DNA of 29,899 bases from RGIG1934 sp045122895 (GTDB lineage: Bacteria > Bacillota > Clostridia > Lachnospirales > Lachnospiraceae): assembly GCA_045122895.1 (NCBI GenBank), contig JBGVIE010000039.1, positions 1 through 29,899 of the forward strand, in the 5' to 3' direction. Below the pieces are notes generated by a model that was not told where the DNA came from, did not search any database, and saw nothing but the letters and a program-made list of their open reading frames with translations. Made by a program: the position numbers and the translations under genes. Below are positions 8,466-16,648 of this stretch, piece after piece. How positions within the stretch are numbered: the first letter of the stretch is position 1; every line of letters starts with the position of its first letter.

Positions 8466-9518
8466 CTACTCTTCCATATACTTATTATATATATCAAAGA
8501 AATTAGAAGTCTTCACATCCTTCGCCGCTGTGAAATCAATTCCATTCCACACCTCGTCATTGAACTCACTCGTAAGCGTCTCAAGATACGGCTTGTATAT
8601 CTCCATAAACGCATTATCTTTCTCCTTGGCGATTATCGCTTCCTTGTTCTTCTGCGTCTCTTCAATCATATAATCCTCAATACACTTGATTAGGTAGAAT
8701 CCGTCAGACGTTGTAATTACCTGACTTACTTCTCCAGCCTTAAGTGCGTATGCAGCCTTCTCATACTCCTCTATCATCTCTCCCCTGCCAAAAACATATT
8801 CCGTCTTCTCGTCATCAGAATATTTCTTTGCCATATCAGTAAATTCAGCACCATCATCGCACACAAGACTTCTAATCTCTGTCATCTTGCGCTTTATCTC
8901 TTTTCGCTCAGCCTTAGAACTCTTTACTACGTTACCATTTGCATCCTTTGTAGATGTTGCAAGAAAAATGCTTTCAACCTTAATGACAAGTGACTGTGCA
9001 TCACTTATCTCAGGATTTACATCCTTTGTAATCTCGTTGTATACCTTCTGTGCAAGTGCATATTTGCTGTAAGCCTTCTCAACCGAATCAAGGGACACAT
9101 CCATATATTCCTTCTCCGCTTCCGTAAGACCATCAAAATATGCCTGCGCCGCTTTACTTACCTTCTTCTCTTCCTTGTCAGATAATGTTACCTTCTGTTT
9201 CTTCGCAAGTCTGTTAAGAGCACTTACCTGTGCAAGTCTCTCCTTAACCGTATCCTTGACATAATCGAGAAGTGTTGTTCCCTCGCTTAGCTCCTGACTC
9301 CATATCTCTTCACCATATGAATTCTCATACAGATTCTTCTCGCACGTGAGATAAAGCATAGCTTCATCAAGCTCTGTTGCAACTCCGTCAATCTTAAACA
9401 CATCATTTGATGTAAGTCCTGTAGTAAAATATACGTCTTTACAACTACATGCCGGCACCATCATAACACAAGCTGATGCAAGCGCAATCGCTGTTATTTT
9501 TTTAGCATATCTATTCAC
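8466..9518 (-). CDS. PrsA-like peptidyl-prolyl isomerase lipoprotein (PpiC/parvulin)
   Basis: Extracytoplasmic foldase that helps secreted proteins fold outside the membrane. The 350 residues begin with a lipoprotein signal (basic NRYAKK, hydrophobic stretch, VPAC with Cys24 as the likely lipidated residue). A SurA/PrsA-like N-terminal helical region (about 40-165) is followed by a PpiC rotamase core (about 175-285), with ESIFLA, FTDMAKKYSDD, AYALKAGEVSQVI and GFYLIKC. The start is GTG, seven bases after GGAGG. It is monocistronic, between its own promoter and a bidirectional terminator. Whether it is the main PrsA of the cell cannot be told from here. Confidence 0.85.
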   Translation of the reverse strand: MNRYAKKITAIALASACVMMVPACSCKDVYFTTGLTSNDVFKIDGVATELDEAMLYLTCEKNLYENSYGEEIWSQELSEGTTLLDYVKDTVKERLAQVSALNRLAKKQKVTLSDKEEKKVSKAAQAYFDGLTEAEKEYMDVSLDSVEKAYSKYALAQKVYNEITKDVNPEISDAQSLVIKVESIFLATSTKDANGNVVKSSKAERKEIKRKMTEIRSLVCDDGAEFTDMAKKYSDDEKTEYVFGRGEMIEEYEKAAYALKAGEVSQVITTSDGFYLIKCIEDYMIEETQKNKEAIIAKEKDNAFMEIYKPYLETLTSEFNDEVWNGIDFTAAKDVKTSNFFDIYNKYMEE

Positions 9519-9556
9519 GATAAATCCTCCATCTAATCACATTTATATTCAGTTAT

Positions 9557-9584
9557 ATTGTATCACAATAATACTGCTTTACAA
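9557..9584 (-). promoter_or_regulatory. Probable promoter of the PrsA-like gene
   Basis: On the minus strand TTGTAA (9579-9584), a 16-base spacer and TACAAT (9557-9562) lie 39 bases before the GTG start. Its -35 hexamer is one arm of an inverted repeat shared with the divergent maf promoter. Confidence 0.6.
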
Positions 9585-9587
9585 GTA

Positions 9588-9616
9588 TTGTAAAAAAAAT
9601 ATTTGTCTGATATATT
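9588..9616 (+). promoter_or_regulatory. Probable promoter of the maf operon
   Basis: TTGTAA (9588-9593), a 17-base spacer and TATATT (9611-9616) lie ahead of an AGGAGG ribosome site. The -35 element is the mirror image of the divergent promoter's -35 three bases away. Confidence 0.5.
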
Positions 9617-9654
9617 ATATTTAGGTAATTATGATTTAGGAGGTTTGACTTTTA

Positions 9655-10254
9655 ATGAAGACTCACATAGTATTAGCATCACAGTCACCCAGACGAAAAG
9701 AGCTCTTGACACAGATAGGACTTAATTTTGAATGTATAGTTTCAGATGCCGATGAGGTCATAACTGAGACAGAACCGGACGAAGTGGTTGTACGTCTGTC
9801 CTACAAAAAAGCATCGGCTGTAGCCCGGTCTTATCAGAATTTTTCTGACGATACTTATACTATTTTCATAGGTGCGGATACGGTTGTGTCTAAAGATAAC
9901 AAGATTCTCTTAAAACCAACTGACAAAGAGGATGCTTTTAACACATTAAAACAATTACAGAATTCTTCACACAAAGTTTTCACTGGTGTATGTTTAATTA
10001 TATATAAGGGATCAGAATTAATTGACACTATTAATTTTGCGGAATGTACTACTGTGAATATGTATGCTATTTCAGACGAAGAGATTATAGACTACATAGC
10101 TACCGGTGAACCAATGGACAAGGCAGGTTCCTATGGAATTCAGGGTATCGGAGCTTCTTTCATACGCTCAATTGAAGGAGATTATAACAACGTAGTAGGT
10201 TTACCTATTGGCAGAATATACCAGGAGATTACGAGAGGAGGTTATTATGTTTAA
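9655..10254 (+). CDS. maf: Maf family nucleoside triphosphate pyrophosphatase
   Basis: Hydrolyses non-canonical or modified NTPs (dTTP/UTP type or m7GTP type) to the monophosphate and pyrophosphate in the cytosol; older literature calls it a septum formation inhibitor. The 199 residues carry the substrate loop SQSPRRKELL at the N-terminus, the catalytic stretch IGADTVV and the C-terminal DKAGSYGIQG motif. AGGAGG stands 11 bases upstream of the ATG. The 3' end overlaps the HAD gene start by eight bases, indicating translational coupling. Confidence 0.95.
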   Translation: MKTHIVLASQSPRRKELLTQIGLNFECIVSDADEVITETEPDEVVVRLSYKKASAVARSYQNFSDDTYTIFIGADTVVSKDNKILLKPTDKEDAFNTLKQLQNSSHKVFTGVCLIIYKGSELIDTINFAECTTVNMYAISDEEIIDYIATGEPMDKAGSYGIQGIGASFIRSIEGDYNNVVGLPIGRIYQEITRGGYYV

Positions 10255-10909
10255 ATGCTGTATTTTTGATTTAGATGGAACTCTGCTTGACACAGTTGCA
10301 TCACTTGCCCACTCAGCAAACAGAGCAATGGAGAAATTTGGTCTTCCACCACAGCCGGTTGAGAGATATAAATATTTTGCCGGAGATGGACAAATAGAAC
10401 TTATCAAGAGATGCGTTATTGCTTCTGGTGATACATATCTCACAAACTTTTATAAGGTGCTTCATGAATACATAAAGCTTTTTGAAAAAGACTGCATCTA
10501 CGAGGTTAAGCCATATGATGGTATAACAGAGCTTACCTGCTGGCTTAAGGCAAATAACATCAAGATTGCCGTCCTGACTAATAAACAGCACGATAACGCC
10601 TTATATGTTCTTAATTCTGTTTTTGGAGAGAATTACTTTGACTTTATATTAGGTCAGGATGATACCCACGAGAAAAAACCGAGCAGAACAGGTGTGGATA
10701 TTATTCTTAGAAAGATGAACGTAAAAGAAGATGAATGTATATATATCGGTGACACCAACACCGATATGAAAACTGGGAAGAATGCAGGACTTTTTACTGT
10801 AGGTGTTACCTGGGGATTTAGAGATTACGAGGAACTAAAAAAAGGGGAGCCACAGGCTATTATCGACTCACCTTTACAGCTTAGAGATATTATAAATAGA
10901 AAGGACTGA
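10247..10909 (+). CDS. HAD-superfamily phosphatase, phosphoglycolate phosphatase-like
   Basis: A 220-residue haloacid dehalogenase-type hydrolase. Motif I is FDLDGTLLD with the nucleophile at Asp8, motif II is AVLTNK, the motif III lysine is in HEKKPSRTG, and motif IV is YIGDTNTDM. A helical cap lies between motifs I and II. The closest functional match is Gph/PpaX, but the substrate is not provable here. I chose ATG 10247, not the upstream codon at 10208, because GAGGAGG directly precedes it and the protein then begins right before the DLDGT strand. It overlaps maf by eight bases. Confidence 0.88.
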   Translation: MFKCCIFDLDGTLLDTVASLAHSANRAMEKFGLPPQPVERYKYFAGDGQIELIKRCVIASGDTYLTNFYKVLHEYIKLFEKDCIYEVKPYDGITELTCWLKANNIKIAVLTNKQHDNALYVLNSVFGENYFDFILGQDDTHEKKPSRTGVDIILRKMNVKEDECIYIGDTNTDMKTGKNAGLFTVGVTWGFRDYEELKKGEPQAIIDSPLQLRDIINRKD

Positions 10910-10915
10910 TTAATT

Positions 10916-11182
10916 ATGATGAAGGGTTTAGAACAAATGTGTGCTGAGACTTTCTTGGAAAACCAGGGCAAATTATTTGATATGCCTGTTGCCGAGACTA
11001 CTGAGGAAGCACTGGAATTTTTAACAGACTGCTACGCATCTGTATTCGACAATATAGCTGAGATTAGAAAATACTGGGATGAAGATGGTATGGACGTGAC
11101 ATCTATGACGGACGAAGATATTGAGGATGCTCTGGAAGTCTTCAAGCTTCCAAACGGCAAATATCTTCTTGTAGAAGCATAA
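10916..11182 (+). CDS. Small acidic protein of unknown function
   Basis: An 88-residue protein, very rich in Asp and Glu, with no signal peptide or membrane segment. It looks helical (EEALEFLTDCYASVFDNIAE) and ends in a beta-like GKYLLVEA. I do not recognise a family. It starts six bases after the HAD gene and ends 19 bases before the CapA-like gene, so it is almost certainly translated from the same mRNA. A double ATG leaves a one-residue ambiguity in the start. Confidence 0.75.
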   Translation: MMKGLEQMCAETFLENQGKLFDMPVAETTEEALEFLTDCYASVFDNIAEIRKYWDEDGMDVTSMTDEDIEDALEVFKLPNGKYLLVEA

Positions 11183-11201
11183 GGAAGGAAAGGAAATCAT
11201 C

Positions 11202-12383
11202 GTGCAGACAAATTCAAAGAATCAGATGTTTGTGGTAATTTTCTCTGTAATTCTTGCTTTCCTTGTGATATTCGGTCTCAAAGAAGTTAAAAACAGACTT
11301 ACAAAAGGTTCTGATACCAAAGATACAGAGACAACTACTGTTTTATCGCAGACCAAGCCTGTGGCAGAGCCAACAACTAAGCAGGAAACGACAAAGCCAA
11401 TCATTATCACTAATAATCCAAAAGACAAACGGGAAAAATCCACGCTTATTTTTGCAGGAAATATGAACGTTACTGAGACTCTTTTCATAAACAGTATGAA
11501 GGATGAAATCATCACCAAAGAATCAAAGGATTTCTTTAGATCCGGTGACTTGTCCTTCTTGAATTTGCGAACCGGTTTTTCAGCTATGACCGACAGAACA
11601 ACAGATTCAAATACAGGCAATTTCGCCGAGATTGCTTACGAAGATATTTTTATAAATATGGGAATAACAGGTGTTGCACTTGCTAACAACCATATTATGG
11701 ATTATGGTAATGGAACAATTACTTCTACCACTTCACTTCTCAAAAGGAAAGATATTGTTTATGCCGGTGCAGGAAATAATTTCACCGATGCTTCTACCCC
11801 ACTTATAAAAAATATTGGTGGCAGAAAAATCGGTATTGTAAATGTAAGCAAAATAATTCCGGATGATAACTGGATTGCCACGAACAAATCCGACGAGAAC
11901 AACTCCAGACCCGGAATCCACTATTATGATAACAATGATGATATCAAATCAGCTGTAGAAAGTTGTAAGTTGCAATGCGATATTGTCATTGCATATATTA
12001 ATTGTGGTGATGAAGATTTAGAAAAAACAGACGCTTCTCAACAGCTTGTAGCCCATGATGTTATAGATGCCGGTGCAAATCTTGTTATCGAATGTAACAC
12101 CAATAAGATTTTACCTGTTGAGTATTATAATGGTGTTCCTATTTTTTACAGTCTGGGAACTATGTTGTCAGAAGCAGAGCCTGATACAGCACTTGCACTT
12201 ATAGTATCAGTTGATGAAAAAGATGCTTTATCCTTTAGGCTAAAAGCATTCACTTCTGGAAACTCGTCTCTCGCAGCACTAGACGAAACAAAAGCTTCGA
12301 AGATATTTAAAGAGCTTAACAAAGCTTCAAAAGATACTTTTGCTACGATTACAGAAGACGGCGCAGTATTAAAAATACAATAA
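11202..12383 (+). CDS. CapA/PgsA-like membrane-anchored protein with degenerate metal site
   Basis: 393 residues: an N-terminal membrane anchor (about 9-26), a Thr-rich linker (about 38-70), then a CapA-type fold outside the cell. CapA proteins act in poly-gamma-glutamate or capsule synthesis and resemble calcineurin-like phosphoesterases. ALANNHIMDYG (159-169) and PVEYYNGVPIFYSLGTM (305-321) are clear family hallmarks. Most predicted metal ligands are altered: the usual GD is Gly86-Asn87, NLE is NLR (121-123), the SLHWG His is Asn267, and GHHPH is ECNTN (297-301). A non-enzymatic or changed role is inferred. The start is GTG after an AAGGAAGG site. It is last in the maf operon and overlaps the convergent TraX-like gene by 35 bases. 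Confidence 0.8.
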   Translation: MQTNSKNQMFVVIFSVILAFLVIFGLKEVKNRLTKGSDTKDTETTTVLSQTKPVAEPTTKQETTKPIIITNNPKDKREKSTLIFAGNMNVTETLFINSMKDEIITKESKDFFRSGDLSFLNLRTGFSAMTDRTTDSNTGNFAEIAYEDIFINMGITGVALANNHIMDYGNGTITSTTSLLKRKDIVYAGAGNNFTDASTPLIKNIGGRKIGIVNVSKIIPDDNWIATNKSDENNSRPGIHYYDNNDDIKSAVESCKLQCDIVIAYINCGDEDLEKTDASQQLVAHDVIDAGANLVIECNTNKILPVEYYNGVPIFYSLGTMLSEAEPDTALALIVSVDEKDALSFRLKAFTSGNSSLAALDETKASKIFKELNKASKDTFATITEDGAVLKIQ

Positions 12384-12984
12384 TATGCAGAGGATATATC
12401 AGATAAAAAGCATACTTTAATCTGCTATATCCTTTTTTTCCGTTATAAAACATCGTAATAATGCTTGATATGGCACCGTATTTCTGCAAACCTCCCATAC
12501 AATACATATTGATAAAGCACTGATAGCCTACGTTAACGATTCTGTTTTGTCTAAAAAAATAAAAACCTCCAATCATAGCTATTCCAAATATCCCATAATC
12601 CATAGGAATATATAGCGCTATGGCAAGAAAAGCAGCATATGCCACCGCCTTTTCGAACCCCTTTGGCAGTCTTGCAAGCACATACATCATAATAAGTCCA
12701 AATGTCAGCGTGATAAACACATTAGAACGATTTAGAACAATCCATTTTCCAAAAAAGAGTTTATCATAAAATGGTTCTGAAACCCCTGCAAGCAACACCA
12801 TTCTAAGTATGTATTTATAGATATTTTTCGTATTGTAAAATCCCTCCACAAGAAGAAAGCAGAATACTGGAAATGATATTCTGCCTATTATTCTAAATAT
12901 ATGATATTGTGGAAAGAACACTGCTCCTACATGATCTATAATCATCGTAAAAGCAGCTAATAATTTAAGTTCAAAAGCATTCAT
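12349..12984 (-). CDS. TraX family integral membrane protein
   Basis: A 211-residue protein with about six to seven hydrophobic segments that opens with MNAFELKLLAAFTMIIDHVG, the typical start of TraX-like proteins. TraX of the F plasmid acetylates pilin; chromosomal Firmicutes relatives are acyltransferase-like membrane proteins of unknown substrate, and nothing here indicates conjugation. It begins six bases after the stop of the GH13-like gene and has no clear Shine-Dalgarno site, so it is probably translated by coupling. Its end overlaps the CapA-like gene by 35 bases. Confidence 0.8.
   Translation of the reverse strand: MNAFELKLLAAFTMIIDHVGAVFFPQYHIFRIIGRISFPVFCFLLVEGFYNTKNIYKYILRMVLLAGVSEPFYDKLFFGKWIVLNRSNVFITLTFGLIMMYVLARLPKGFEKAVAYAAFLAIALYIPMDYGIFGIAMIGGFYFFRQNRIVNVGYQCFINMYCMGGLQKYGAISSIITMFYNGKKGYSRLKYAFYLIYPLHIIVFLILRRLL
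12391..12439 (+). terminator. Terminator of the maf-capA operon, inside the TraX-like gene
   Basis: AGGATATATCAGAT (12391-12404) pairs with ATCTGCTATATCCT (12420-12433) with one mismatch around a 15-base loop, followed by seven T. It begins eight bases after the CapA-like stop codon and lies in the 3' coding part of the opposing TraX-like gene. Confidence 0.85.
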
Positions 12985-12989
12985 AATAA

Positions 12990-14861
12990 TTATTTTCTTT
13001 TCTTTTTATTTTTCTTCCCGGCAGAAGAAACTCTCAAGTCCTTCTCGCTGACAAATATTGTAACAGACCTCGGCGGTACCACAGCCTCTTTTCCAATAAT
13101 CGAATCATCTGCTGTATCAGGCATATCATTTGTACAGATAAACTTCTTCCACACTTTACCTTTTCCTGCAGACGGAAGTCCAAATGTCATATTCACCCAG
13201 TACATATTGTAGGCAATATAAATATTGTCAATATCCTGTCCCATATCAGTTCTGCTATAATTGCCACAATACATAATTCCGATATGTCTGTTAAGATGAT
13301 TATAATCAAGATACCATGCCTTAGAGCCATGATATGAAATATCCGGAAGACCAATGGACTTGTAATCCATAATTCTCATCTCATCCTTCATGTGAAGAAT
13401 CTTGTTAGCTTTTCTGAAGCTTATCATCTGCTTGACAAACTGTATATACTCTTCATTCTTCTTAGCCAAATTCCAATTAAGCCATGAGATTTCATTATCC
13501 TGGCAATATGGATTATTGTTACCCTGCGATGTGTTAAGAAATTCATCACCTGCATAAATCATAGGAGTTCCCTGGCTGCATAGCAAAAATATCCACATAT
13601 TCCTGATCTGTTTCTTACGAAGCTCCATAACCTTGCGCTTTCTGGTCTTTCCCTCAACTCCACAGTTCCAACTGTAATTGTAATCAGTTCCATCTGTATT
13701 ATTCTCCCCATTTGCCTCATTATGCTTTCTCTCAAAAGACACCATATCATTGAGGCAGAAGGTACCTGTTCTTGAAAAATAGTTAATCACCTGAACCTTG
13801 TTATGATTGTTCTTGAATCTGTAAGAAACATCTCCTACCTGTCCCTCGTCACTCTTTAAAAATCTTCTGGCAGTGATAAGGAATCCATCATTAGCCTCAC
13901 CAAGATTCTTAAAAGTCATAGTCTTCATTCTGTAAGAACCGTCATTCTCCTCATTCCATTCATATGAAATAAGCTTAGTTCTTCCAAGAACTGCATCATT
14001 CTTTAGAATAGACTTGACATCATTGCCAATGTTACTCTGTATTCCATCAATATGATATTCCCTTACCCAGAATCTGAAACACTCAAGAATCAGATTTTGA
14101 TTAACTCCCTCTGGAAAATAGAATTCCATACACACTTCAATCCCATTCCTATGACATGCCTTAACAAGCTGTTTAAACTCTTCTATCTGCCCGCCATCCT
14201 TGCCGGTAGCTGCAAAAGATGCTTTCGGTGCAAAATAATTACCTTCCGTATATCCCCAGAAATTAATCATATTCTTCTCAGCACTAATATGCGTGTAATT
14301 ATTGCTCTGCACCTCATAAAATTCATAAGCAGGCATAAGATTAATCATATTAATACCAAGCTCTTTAAGATATGGAAGCTTCTCTTCAATCCCCTTGAAG
14401 GTTCCCTTTTTGCTGACCTTTGAAGAAGAATGCTTTGTGAATCCCCTGACATGCAGTCTGTATATTATGCTATCCTCAAATAATAGTCCAAGAGGTCTGT
14501 CACCTTCCCAGTCAAACACTTCGTCCGTCACAACAGACTTAACCGAGACATTGTCAGTCTCTCCCCATACACTGGTACCTGAAAGCTTTCTGGCATATGG
14601 ATCTATTACAACTCTTCCTGCTATTCTAAAATTATAATCATAAGCTTTAATGTCAAGATTGTACACAACCATCGCATATACATTTCCATACATCATCTCT
14701 TCAGTAAATGGAATCTCCTCTGCAATCTTGTCCGATCCTTTTTTATATAAAATAAGAGAACAACTCTCTCCATCACCTACTGCTACGGCAAAATTGACAC
14801 CGTTATCTGTTTTGCTTGCTCCCATCGGCTCTGGAAATCCTATATCAACTGTAAAACTCAT
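12990..14861 (-). CDS. GlgX/isoamylase-like GH13 protein lacking the catalytic residues (pseudoenzyme)
   Basis: 623 residues laid out like a glycogen debranching enzyme: an N-terminal CBM48-like domain (about 8-100), a GH13 barrel (about 130-480) and a C-terminal beta domain. The segments GTPMIYAGDEF (431-441) and QGNNNPYCQDNEISWLNW (446-463) are GlgX hallmarks. Each active-site region is changed. Region I DVVYNH reads EFYFPE (246-251); the region II nucleophile (GFRFD) is Asn277 in DGIQSN; the region III acid (AEPW) is Tyr300 in SYEW; region IV HD is Thr365-Gly366. Hydrolysis is therefore not expected. A carbohydrate-binding or regulatory role is inferred. The tail is very basic (KKNKKKRK). 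GAGG lies before the ATG and a TATAAT is at 14897-14902 (minus). Confidence 0.85.
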   Translation of the reverse strand: MSFTVDIGFPEPMGASKTDNGVNFAVAVGDGESCSLILYKKGSDKIAEEIPFTEEMMYGNVYAMVVYNLDIKAYDYNFRIAGRVVIDPYARKLSGTSVWGETDNVSVKSVVTDEVFDWEGDRPLGLLFEDSIIYRLHVRGFTKHSSSKVSKKGTFKGIEEKLPYLKELGINMINLMPAYEFYEVQSNNYTHISAEKNMINFWGYTEGNYFAPKASFAATGKDGGQIEEFKQLVKACHRNGIEVCMEFYFPEGVNQNLILECFRFWVREYHIDGIQSNIGNDVKSILKNDAVLGRTKLISYEWNEENDGSYRMKTMTFKNLGEANDGFLITARRFLKSDEGQVGDVSYRFKNNHNKVQVINYFSRTGTFCLNDMVSFERKHNEANGENNTDGTDYNYSWNCGVEGKTRKRKVMELRKKQIRNMWIFLLCSQGTPMIYAGDEFLNTSQGNNNPYCQDNEISWLNWNLAKKNEEYIQFVKQMISFRKANKILHMKDEMRIMDYKSIGLPDISYHGSKAWYLDYNHLNRHIGIMYCGNYSRTDMGQDIDNIYIAYNMYWVNMTFGLPSAGKGKVWKKFICTNDMPDTADDSIIGKEAVVPPRSVTIFVSEKDLRVSSAGKKNKKKRK

Positions 14862-14943
14862 TCAGAATATCCTCGCTTTTTCCAATAGATACCACCATTA
14901 TATAATATTCTTGCTTATATTCATAGTGAAATCGAGAAAAAAC

Positions 14944-14972
14944 TTGCAAAACTAACAATTAACATATACAAT
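14944..14972 (+). promoter_or_regulatory. Probable promoter of the ABC-F gene
   Basis: TTGCAA (14944-14949), a 17-base spacer and TACAAT (14967-14972) lie upstream of an AAGGAA ribosome site at 15005-15010. The -10 region sits inside a short inverted repeat ACATATA-CAA-TATATGT (14962-14978). Confidence 0.6.
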
Positions 14973-15020
14973 ATATGTCGTGGTTTTATAGATATTTATA
15001 TTGAAAGGAATCGAAAAATT

Positions 15021-16646
15021 ATGATCGCAGCTAGTAATATTACATTAAGAATTGGTAAAAAAGCATTATTTGAAGATGTTAACATTAAATTCACAGAAGG
15101 AAACTGTTACGGATTAATCGGTGCAAACGGTGCCGGCAAATCTACTTTCTTAAAGATTTTATCAGGACAGTTAGAGCCTACAAACGGTGATATCATTATC
15201 ACACCTGGACAGAGACTCTCATTCCTTCAGCAGGATCATTTTAAATATGATGCATACCCTGTACTTGACACAGTTATTATGGGTAACGCAAGACTTTATG
15301 AAATAATGAAAGAAAAGGAAGCAATCTATGCCAAAGAGGATTTCACAGAGGAAGACGGTATCAAAGCCAGCGAGCTTGAGGGCGAATTTGCTACACTTAA
15401 CGGATGGGAAGCAGAATCTGATGCCGCTACATTACTGAACGGTCTTGGAATCGGTACAGAGCTCCACTACTCTCTTATGTCTGACTTAAAGGGTAGCGAA
15501 AAGGTTAAGGTTTTACTTGCACAGGCATTGTTTGGTAACCCTGACATTCTTCTCCTGGATGAGCCTACTAACCACTTAGACTTAGATGCTATCGCATGGC
15601 TTGAAGAATTCCTTATCAACTTTGACAATACAGTTATCGTAGTATCCCATGACAGATACTTCTTAAACAAGGTATGTACACAGATTGCGGATATTGACTA
15701 CGCAAAGATTCAGCTCTATGCAGGTAACTATGACTTCTGGTACGAATCAAGCCAGTTACTTGTAAAGCAGATGCGTGAAGCCAATAAGAAAAAAGAAGAA
15801 AAGATTAAAGAGCTTCAGGAATTCATCCAGAGATTCTCTGCGAACGCTTCAAAATCAAAGCAGGCTACTTCAAGAAAACGTGCCCTTGAAAAAATTGAAC
15901 TTGATGAAATAAAACCGTCAAGCCGTAAGTATCCATATATCGACTTCAAGCCGGAAAGAGAAATCGGTAACGAAGTTCTTACAGTTGAAAATCTTTCAAA
16001 GACAATTGATGGTGTTAAAGTTCTTGATAACATTTCATTTATAGTTGGTCGTGAAGACAAAATCGCTTTAGTCGGTTCAAACGAACTTGCGAAAACTACC
16101 CTCTTTAAGATTTTATCAGGAGAGATGGAACCTGACTCAGGTACATACAAATGGGGTGTAACTACAAGTCAGGCTTACTTCCCTAAGGATAGTACAAAGG
16201 AATTTGACTGCGATGACGTAATTGTAGACTGGCTTATGCAGTATTCAGAAATCAAGGATGTCACTTATGTTCGCGGTTTCCTCGGAAGAATGTTATTCAC
16301 AGGTGATGACGGTATGAAGAAGGTTCGCGTATTATCAGGTGGTGAAAAGGTGAGATGTCTCTTATCTAAGATGATGATTTCCGGTTCAAATGTATTATTG
16401 CTCGACGAGCCTACTGACCACTTGGATATGGAATCAATTACAGCACTTAACAACGGACTTATCAAATTCCCGGGTGTAATTCTCTTCTCTTCAAGAGACC
16501 ACCAGTTTGTACAGACAACAGCAAACAGAATTATGGAAATCGTAAACGGCTCACTTATCGATAAGATTACAACATATGACGAATATCTTGAAAGCGACGA
16601 AATGGCCAGAAAACGTCAGGTAATCACAGAAGGCGACGAGGATTAA
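15021..16646 (+). CDS. ABC-F family ATPase (YkpA/YbiT-like)
   Basis: A soluble tandem-ATPase protein of 541 residues without membrane segments, of the class that acts at the ribosome (translation factor or antibiotic protection). NBD1 has GANGAGKST (34-42), LLLDEPTNHLD (177-187) and the H-switch VSHDRYF. The P-site linker of about 80 residues is rich in Lys and Glu (250-295). NBD2 keeps LSGGEKVR (438-445) and LLLDEPTDHLD, but its Walker A reads GSNELAKTT (352-360) and its switch His is Arg492 (SSRDHQF). Such changes may be typical of this subfamily. It is followed two bases later by the PHP gene. No antibiotic specificity can be inferred. Confidence 0.92.
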   Translation: MIAASNITLRIGKKALFEDVNIKFTEGNCYGLIGANGAGKSTFLKILSGQLEPTNGDIIITPGQRLSFLQQDHFKYDAYPVLDTVIMGNARLYEIMKEKEAIYAKEDFTEEDGIKASELEGEFATLNGWEAESDAATLLNGLGIGTELHYSLMSDLKGSEKVKVLLAQALFGNPDILLLDEPTNHLDLDAIAWLEEFLINFDNTVIVVSHDRYFLNKVCTQIADIDYAKIQLYAGNYDFWYESSQLLVKQMREANKKKEEKIKELQEFIQRFSANASKSKQATSRKRALEKIELDEIKPSSRKYPYIDFKPEREIGNEVLTVENLSKTIDGVKVLDNISFIVGREDKIALVGSNELAKTTLFKILSGEMEPDSGTYKWGVTTSQAYFPKDSTKEFDCDDVIVDWLMQYSEIKDVTYVRGFLGRMLFTGDDGMKKVRVLSGGEKVRCLLSKMMISGSNVLLLDEPTDHLDMESITALNNGLIKFPGVILFSSRDHQFVQTTANRIMEIVNGSLIDKITTYDEYLESDEMARKRQVITEGDED

Positions 16647-16648
16647 TA

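Noticed and set aside
12349..12984. TraX-like protein as evidence for a conjugative element
   Set aside because: No relaxase, mating-pair or integrase genes are nearby, and TraX-like proteins are common on Firmicutes chromosomes.
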